DNA of 26,646 nt from Rhizophagus sp. LPA8_4_AMF (Eukaryota; Glomeromycota; Glomeromycetes; Glomerales; Glomeraceae). The notes beneath the pieces are model-generated. The model saw nothing but the letters and a program-made list of their open reading frames with translations. It was not told where the DNA came from and did not search any database. Positions 21,368 to 26,646 of the stretch are shown piece by piece. The stretch covers positions 1 through 26,646 of the forward strand of contig JADRCO010000775.1 of the NCBI GenBank assembly GCA_021464525.1. The letters are read 5' to 3'. Position 1 is the first letter of the stretch; the number at the start of each line of letters is the position of its first letter. The position numbers were made by a program, and so were the translations under genes.

Positions 21368-23233
21368 GGTCCCAGAAGAGTTTCAAACACAGTATCCACA
21401 TTATGCGAATCCTCCAACATTATTAATGGCAATAAAATCTTTTATGTTAAGAGTTGATAATTTAGAGAACAAAAATACTATCAATATAGATGGTGAATTT
21501 TTTCTTTAAAAATTTTTTATAATTTATTATTAAATTATTAGTTAAAAATTTTAGCTAACAAAATTTTTTTTCTAATCTTGGAATTAGACATTGGAGAACA
21601 AATATTTAGTGATCATATTTTAAGTACGACTGATCCAACAATTATTTCGTCAAGATTTATCTTAGATAAAAAATTGGCAAATGATTTTCTGAAAGAAATT
21701 TATCCAAAATTAAAATTAAATTATAAATGGTTTAGAAGAACTCAATGGGGTGAAATTAAAGAATGGGATAGAAGAGCAAGAAGCAGAGAAGCTTATAGAT
21801 GGCGTGGTCGAACTCCTGGACATACTTTAACTTCAGGTACGCAAAATTTTTTTTTTAATGCTAAAAATTACTCTCGATCCAGAAATAACATGTTCAGAAT
21901 GAGAAAGGAAATACGACAATATCTATTCTATTGTATAGAAGCTATTTATAACCAAAATGTTCAAACACACTAACATTACATCAAAAAATATATATATATA
22001 TATATAAATAAAAAAATCTATTTATTTATTCAATAGGACTTGATGATTATCCTAGACCAACACCACCACATCCCGCTGAATTACATGTTGACCTTATGTG
22101 TTGGGTTGGATTTATGGCAAGATCACTCAAAGAAATTGCAGAAAGGTTAGAAGAGGAAGATGATGCTGATGATTATACGAAAGAATATAAAAATATTGTT
22201 GCTAATTTAAATGGTAATTTAAAGCAACTTTTCCGGTTATTAAACTAAATGATTTGTTTGATAAATTTATTTATGTATTATATTAGATCTGCATTGGAGC
22301 GAAGAACATAATGCTTTTTGCGATTTATCAGTTGATGAAGATGGTAAGATTTATATGAAGATATTTGTTAGCTTCAAGTAAAGCAGAAAAAAACTTTCGA
22401 CTATCTTGCAAAGTCGTTATTTATATTCTAATTATCTTCTTTTTTTTCTTAGAGGAATCAATATTTGTTTGTCATAAGGGATATTTATCATTATTTCCGA
22501 TGGTATTAGAATTACTACCTAATGATTCACCAAAATTAGGAGCAATATTAGATATGATTTATAATCCGAGTGAATTATGGTCAAAGTAAGACCATCTTAT
22601 TAATACAATAATCCTTAAATAATTCCTTATATTTTATATTTCTTATTCATATCGTTTTATTCGTATTTTATTAGATATGGATTAAGATCATTATCAAAAT
22701 CTGATAGATATTTCCATACAGGAGAAGACTATTGGAGAGGAAATGTATGGATGAATATCAATTATTTAGTGTTATCTTCGTTGTACAAAGTAAGAAGGTT
22801 TAAAATGACTTAATTTCATGAGTTTCAAAATTATCCAATATTTTATAATGTGTTTTTTTATAGAACTACGCAGTTATTGAAGGTCCCTATAAAGAGAAAG
22901 CAAAAACTATATACAAGGAGTTGAGAATTAATATAATTGAAAATGCTTATAAGGTAAAGTGATTTAAAATTTTAGTATGGATTTCGGATTTAGCTTGATT
23001 TAACGAATATATATATTATATAATATTATCAGGAATTTGGGAGAACCGGCTATGTATGGGAACAATATTCAGAAGATACAGGTGTAGGTTTAAGGAGGTA
23101 AGTTAAAGATTATTAAGCGAATCGAAAGTTTGATACGTAATATAATATTAATTTTTTCTTTTTTTTTACATATAGTCATCCATTTACAGGTTGGACGTCC
23201 TTAGTAACATTAATTATGGCGGAGGAATATTAA
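18955..23233 (+). CDS. Mannosyl-oligosaccharide glucosidase (processing alpha-glucosidase I, GH63)
   Basis: The enzyme removes the outermost glucose from Glc3Man9GlcNAc2 on new glycoproteins in the ER lumen. Twenty-one exons join in phase into 848 codons: 18955-19258, 19353-19505, 19577-19624, 19694-19776, 19849-19921, 19988-20104, 20198-20361, 20444-20489, 20588-20735, 20805-20969, 21046-21096, 21184-21274, 21369-21492, 21555-21836, 22037-22213, 22287-22343, 22453-22585, 22675-22789, 22864-22953, 23033-23097 and 23176-23233. The 847 residues fit the family (yeast and human enzymes are about 835). Residues 27-42 form a hydrophobic signal-anchor. GH63 motifs include [20 protein letters not shown] (61-80), FPRGFYWDEGFHQ (428-440), [21 protein letters not shown] (616-623) and [12 protein letters not shown] (813-824). 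The likely acid is Asp in LDDYPR and the base Glu817, by analogy with yeast Cwh41. An in-frame ATG at 19039 is an alternative start. Exon 14 could instead begin at 21588, 11 codons shorter. Confidence 0.95.
19294..19327 (+). repeat. Run of 34 T in intron 1 of the glucosidase gene
   Basis: An unbroken T run lies between the donor at 19259 and the acceptor at 19351-19352. Together with a second T-rich stretch it may serve as polypyrimidine tract. Its length is likely to vary between isolates and between sequencing reads. Confidence 0.8.
21337..21366 (+). repeat. (TTTA)n microsatellite at the 3' end of intron 12
   Basis: About seven TTTA units run directly into the AG acceptor of exon 13 of the glucosidase gene, so the repeat forms the pyrimidine-rich tract before the splice site. 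Confidence 0.7.
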
Positions 23234-24114
23234 ATTATTAATAGAAAAAAATTAAATGTTTTTCTTAAAAAGGAGTTTTTTTTTTAATTTATTAATTTTC
23301 TTTATAATTTTTTTTTTTCTTGATATCGTTTATTTATTCAATTTTGAAAGTTATTTAATAAAAATTAATAAAAAAGTAGATTTTTTTTTTTTCAAAAATT
23401 TTATAAATCAAGTAATAATTCATATTGATAGAATTTATTGGTTACAATATACTTTAAAACGAAATTAAAGAAAATGAGTAAGTCTCATTAAAATCAACTT
23501 AAAAAAATAAATATTTCTAATTAACCATCTTTTCATCATTACTATAATATTCTTGTTATAAAAGAAAATATTTTAATCAGGAATTTCTTTATCGCAACAA
23601 AAATACAAGTAAAATAACATGAGGGATACACTTCGCATATTTTCTTATATGGCGATGAAGAGAACTAGGGCAAACGGATATAATATGAAAGCATTTGTGA
23701 ATATTATGGTGGACGCATATAATATAGATGTATTTTTGTCATGTTGAATTATTAAGAAATAGACGTTTATTAGTTCCTGTTTATGTCATACCTAGGTTTA
23801 AAACAAAACACTCGACAACAGATATTCCACTTAGTCTATCTATGCCCATACATAACCGTACTACCATTATACAATACATAGTTTTTATCCGGATGAATGT
23901 TACAACATTCTATATTCTCCCGTTATTTTTTTGAATACTTCTTTCGTCATCTCTTATGTCATCTCCTATGTCTATGAGAATAACCTAATCTGGTATCATG
24001 ACCGAATTTTCATCATTTACAAAATATAACATGCTTTTTCTTCAAAATATAACATATTCCAGTTAAGATAACAAACATTAGAATAATCTACTTAGTAGAC
24101 TCTGCCTAGATGGA
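23234..24114. other. 3' flank of the glucosidase gene and AT-rich spacer
   Basis: After the TAA at 23231-23233 comes very AT-rich sequence that probably includes the 3' UTR. Open frames here (for example 23256-23468, mostly Phe, Ile and Lys) look like composition artefacts. ATATAATAT occurs twice around 23680-23730, and TCATCTCYTATG is repeated in tandem near 23947-23970. Confidence 0.5.
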
Positions 24115-24193
24115 TTACTGATCACACCTGCCGAAAACTTTCCGTTTTCGACTGCGCCATACTTTTTCTCGGGTGTGACCGCTTGGTCACACC
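24115..24193. repeat. Hairpin cluster (possible structured element)
   Basis: GGTGTGACC at 24172-24180 pairs perfectly with GGTCACACC at 24185-24193 across a GCTT loop. CGAAAAC at 24132-24138 pairs with GTTTTCG at 24144-24150 across five bases. ATCACACC at 24121-24128 could also pair with the GGTGTGA strand, giving alternative folds. The segment is less AT-rich than its surroundings. Confidence 0.6.
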
Positions 24194-24511
24194 ACATTTT
24201 ATATTATCTAAACTAGTAAGATACGCAACGATGAGAATCAAATTTTACCGTGACCTTCTTGCGTTAGATTTCCTCTCGGGCACAGTATTTTTTGTTCGAA
24301 GAAAAAATGTTTGATTACGAAATTGTGTTTCAAACTAAAACCAGAGTTTCAAAGATTCCCCTTACTTCTTTGTTAACCGGGTAATTGATAGTTATCGTGG
24401 ATATAAAAAGGATTTCGATTTTTTGATTAGTATATGATAGGCGCAATGATTAACATCCTCGGACGCTTTAAGATATCTCGATCTTTAATCCTGCAAAATT
24501 TTCCGTAATAA

Positions 24512-24723
24512 CAGTCTACGGAAATGTCACATTTTAAAAAAGCTGAATTTTCGTTCTCAAATCACCGAAATAGATAGGGAATTGGTCGTTTACTTCTTTC
24601 ATGGCTCAAAACTTTCTTTTTTTAAAAGTCTATTCAGACTTTGTGGTCTAGCATCGTTTGAATTCTACTCTTTTTAAAGCACACTTGAAAGAAAAAGAAT
24701 ATAAGTGACATTTCCGTAGACTG
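24512..24723. mobile_element. MITE-like element, 19-bp perfect terminal inverted repeats
   Basis: CAGTCTACGGAAATGTCAC at 24512-24530 is matched exactly in reverse complement at 24705-24723. ATAA lies immediately outside both ends and could be a 4-bp target duplication. Similarity continues outward (CAAAATTTTC at 24494 and its reverse complement ending at 24739), so the true ends could be 24494-24739. The interior of about 174 bases has no coding frame. Short length with no transposase suggests a non-autonomous DNA element. The superfamily cannot be named. Confidence 0.65.
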
Positions 24724-24776
24724 ATAATTGAAAATTTTGTTCCTACATACATCAAATAATTAGTTTATTAAATAAT

Positions 24777-25000
24777 CTTTTAACACAGATGACGCTTTAT
24801 TCTTTTCTCTACTCTTTTCCTCATGAATAAGTAATTCCACCATTTCATCTAAACCAAAGTACCCATTTTATTCTCTGGCGGTAGTCCTCTCTAATGAATT
24901 CATACCAGAGTTGACCTTCACAATATTTGTCGGTCCCATTACATCTCCTTACTGAGTCATTGCCTTGGGCTAATACCCAAATTCTGAATTTTTCTATATC
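24777..25000 (-). pseudogene. Coding-like remnant of unknown family
   Basis: The minus strand reads as protein-like sequence, including DIEKFRIWVLAQGNDSVRRC, then GQLWYEFIREDYRQRIK. A further stretch, DEMVELLIHEEKSREKNK, follows in another frame. Amino-acid use is balanced and unlike translated AT-rich spacer. The copy is broken, probably once or twice. No family is recognised, and it may belong with the remnants at 25377-25665 and 26278-26480. Confidence 0.4.
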
Positions 25001-25376
25001 AGATTGATTTTATATTTAACATATTCAAGCGAAGTAAAAATTAACCAGTTACTAGTCACTGCTCCAGACTGGCAGGATCAGAAGCGTGGCAACATACAGA
25101 CATATTCATAGTAAATTTTGCAAATTGTTATTTATTATTATATTATTATTCCATTATTACATAATTATTATAAATAAAAAAAAAGACTATTTAGCAAACA
25201 ATTTACGATAGTTTTTTGTATGTAATAATATTCGTATTTTACTTATTTTGTTTAAATAGGTTAATATCAAGATAAACTGTTTAAAAATAGAAAAAAAGGA
25301 ATTTAGTGAAGTCAATGAACAAATAAAGTATTAATACCTAAATAGTTTGTAAATTTATACAGTTACTTACATTAAA
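25001..25376. other. Spacer, no gene seen
   Basis: Mostly AT-rich sequence with stops in all frames. A slightly GC-richer patch at 25050-25100 shows no coding signal. Confidence 0.4.
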
Positions 25377-25665
25377 CTACAATTTTGACAACGTAATTGC
25401 AGCATCCAGTTCCCTAACTCTCTGTTCAACTTGATTGAGTCATCGACCGAAATCGACTTGATTATCTTCAACTACCTTGATACGTTGATCAAATTATTGT
25501 GATATTGTTTAGTACTTCTTAAATATTCAGCAATGTTGCACTGGACCGTTTCGATTTGAGTGAGACGTTGGTTGAGTGAGCTAAAGCGTGAGTCAAGATT
25601 TTGATTGAGCTTCTGCTCGAACAACTAAGGGTTGAGTCAAGGACATCTGATAATTCTTTCAAATT
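25377..25665 (-). pseudogene. Remnant of a coiled-coil protein gene (3' end)
   Basis: An AG acceptor-like site (25666-25667) precedes a minus-strand segment with strong heptad character. Pieces read NLKELSDVLDSTL, then EQKLNQNLDSRFSSLNQRLT and QIETVQCNIAEYLRSTKQ, then QRIKVVEDNQVDFGR and LNQVEQRVRELDAAITLSKL ending in a stop at 25377-25379. The pieces lie in different frames with about three or four interruptions, so the gene is decayed. The source family is not recognised. Confidence 0.5.
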
Positions 25666-26277
25666 CTAGGAAAGAAGGAGTTTAGAACAGTTTAGAGCCA
25701 TATACATTTTTCTAATAAACAACATTCTTACTACTGTATAATAAGAATCTATATTTACCATTTTTACTAAAGAAAGATAGTTAAGTTTCGTAAAGGTTTA
25801 TTTTATTTTAATGATCTTTAGTAAAAATTTTTATTTAAAAAAAAATCAATCGATTTTTTAAAAAATCATTTTTCAACAAGCTAATAAATATGACAAATCA
25901 ATCAATCATTTAATAAACTCTTATTTTACATAATTTTAATAAAAAATGACGCATCACATCCATCCACGTGATTATCACGTCGGAACGAAAAATTCTTTAA
26001 CTACCCTAGCGTTACCCAAAATATTTCGCAATTTTGTGATCCATCAGTTCTTGAATAAATGAATAAATATGTCGATAATATTATAATGTTAGCATGGAAA
26101 ACATGAATGAATTTCAATGAATGATTTTATTTGCACATTACTAAATAATTCTTTCGTTGTACCAATTGGTATCATTAAGTACTTCGTATTATTTGCATGA
26201 TATGTGTATTATACATGTGTGATCACAAGAAAAGTCCATTTTATGTTACATAGAACAATGTTCTTTCCTAATTTTTT
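25666..26277. other. AT-rich spacer, no gene seen
   Basis: No open frame of gene quality is visible. A CACGTGAT motif lies at 25965-25972, followed by a second ATCACGT. GAATGAAT-like repeats occur near 26055 and 26103. Confidence 0.45.
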
Positions 26278-26480
26278 TTTTGTACAGTACATGAAATTGT
26301 TTCGATCATATTGGGCATTTTTATTAATGAACGAGAATGTGATATCCCGTATTATCAACGCCACTCCCCAGTAGTTGCGTTGGTCCTTTTGACTAATTTC
26401 TGGATCAGTATAAATGACATCACCATAACCTTATTTTTCCCAATATTCACGGGTTAGACCATTGCAGTAAGTAAAAGGAA
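26278..26480 (-). pseudogene. Coding-like remnant of unknown family
   Basis: One minus-strand frame reads as plausible protein for about 60 residues: YCNGLTREYWEK, GYGDVIYTDPEISQKDQRN, YWGVALIIRDITFSFINK and AQYDRNNFMYC, with one interruption. Composition is unlike the surrounding spacer. I do not recognise the family and no start or splice sites are convincing. Confidence 0.4.
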
Positions 26481-26646
26481 TTAGTTTCGAAATAAGAATA
26501 AAAAATAATTTTTCTATTTTGCATCTTTACCTTAAACCAAGATCAATCACAGTGTAAATCAATGTTTATAACAGGGTTTATACAAAATACGGCAATATTA
26601 CAATACGAAATTTATCAACAGGAAATATAACTAAAACTATCTAATG

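Noticed and set aside
23256-23934. Open frames of 70 and 68 codons after the glucosidase gene
   Set aside because: The first is Phe/Ile/Lys-rich 3' UTR-like sequence. The second has no recognisable motif and no support beyond being open.
1-26646. tRNA genes and CRISPR arrays
   Set aside because: By eye I found no A-box/B-box pair that folds as a tRNA on either strand. No regularly spaced identical repeats with unique spacers are present.

Overview
The window looks like nuclear DNA of an arbuscular mycorrhizal fungus of the Rhizophagus type (Glomeromycotina). It is very AT-rich, and its genes are cut by many GT-AG introns of about 60-200 bases. It also holds members of families known to be expanded in these fungi: HSPA12-type Hsp70-like proteins and a fossil of a Crinkler-type gene. 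The assignment rests on composition and family resemblance read by eye, not on a database match.

Layout. The left edge (3-156) may hold the last two exons of a plus-strand gene. A broken Crinkler-type fossil lies at about 1441-3080. AT-rich spacer runs to about 5640. Two tandem segments follow, about 5640-11045 and 11410-16310, each carrying one nine-exon minus-strand gene (gene A 6773-10808, gene B 12488-16084). A spacer with palindromes and hairpins covers 16310-18950. A 21-exon plus-strand gene for ER glucosidase I (GH63) covers 18955-23233. The right end (23234-26646) holds a small inverted-repeat element, a hairpin cluster and decayed minus-strand coding remnants.

The most interesting part is the gene A/gene B pair. 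Exons can be joined with consistent phase so that each gene encodes an actin/Hsp70-type N-terminal domain, then a repeat-built coiled coil, then a 230-residue C-terminal domain I do not recognise. In both proteins the three nucleotide-contact motifs depart from the Hsp70 consensus (EFG for DFG, ECGDD for DCGGG, LVGK for LVGG), suggesting a pseudo-ATPase. The first of these motifs is supplied by a 20-base micro-exon. Gene A has four full coiled-coil repeats and gene B two. A 220-base stretch of the C-terminal exon is identical between the copies, which suggests gene conversion. What these proteins do is unknown.

Glucosidase I is a housekeeping enzyme of N-glycan processing with no evident link to the tandem pair.
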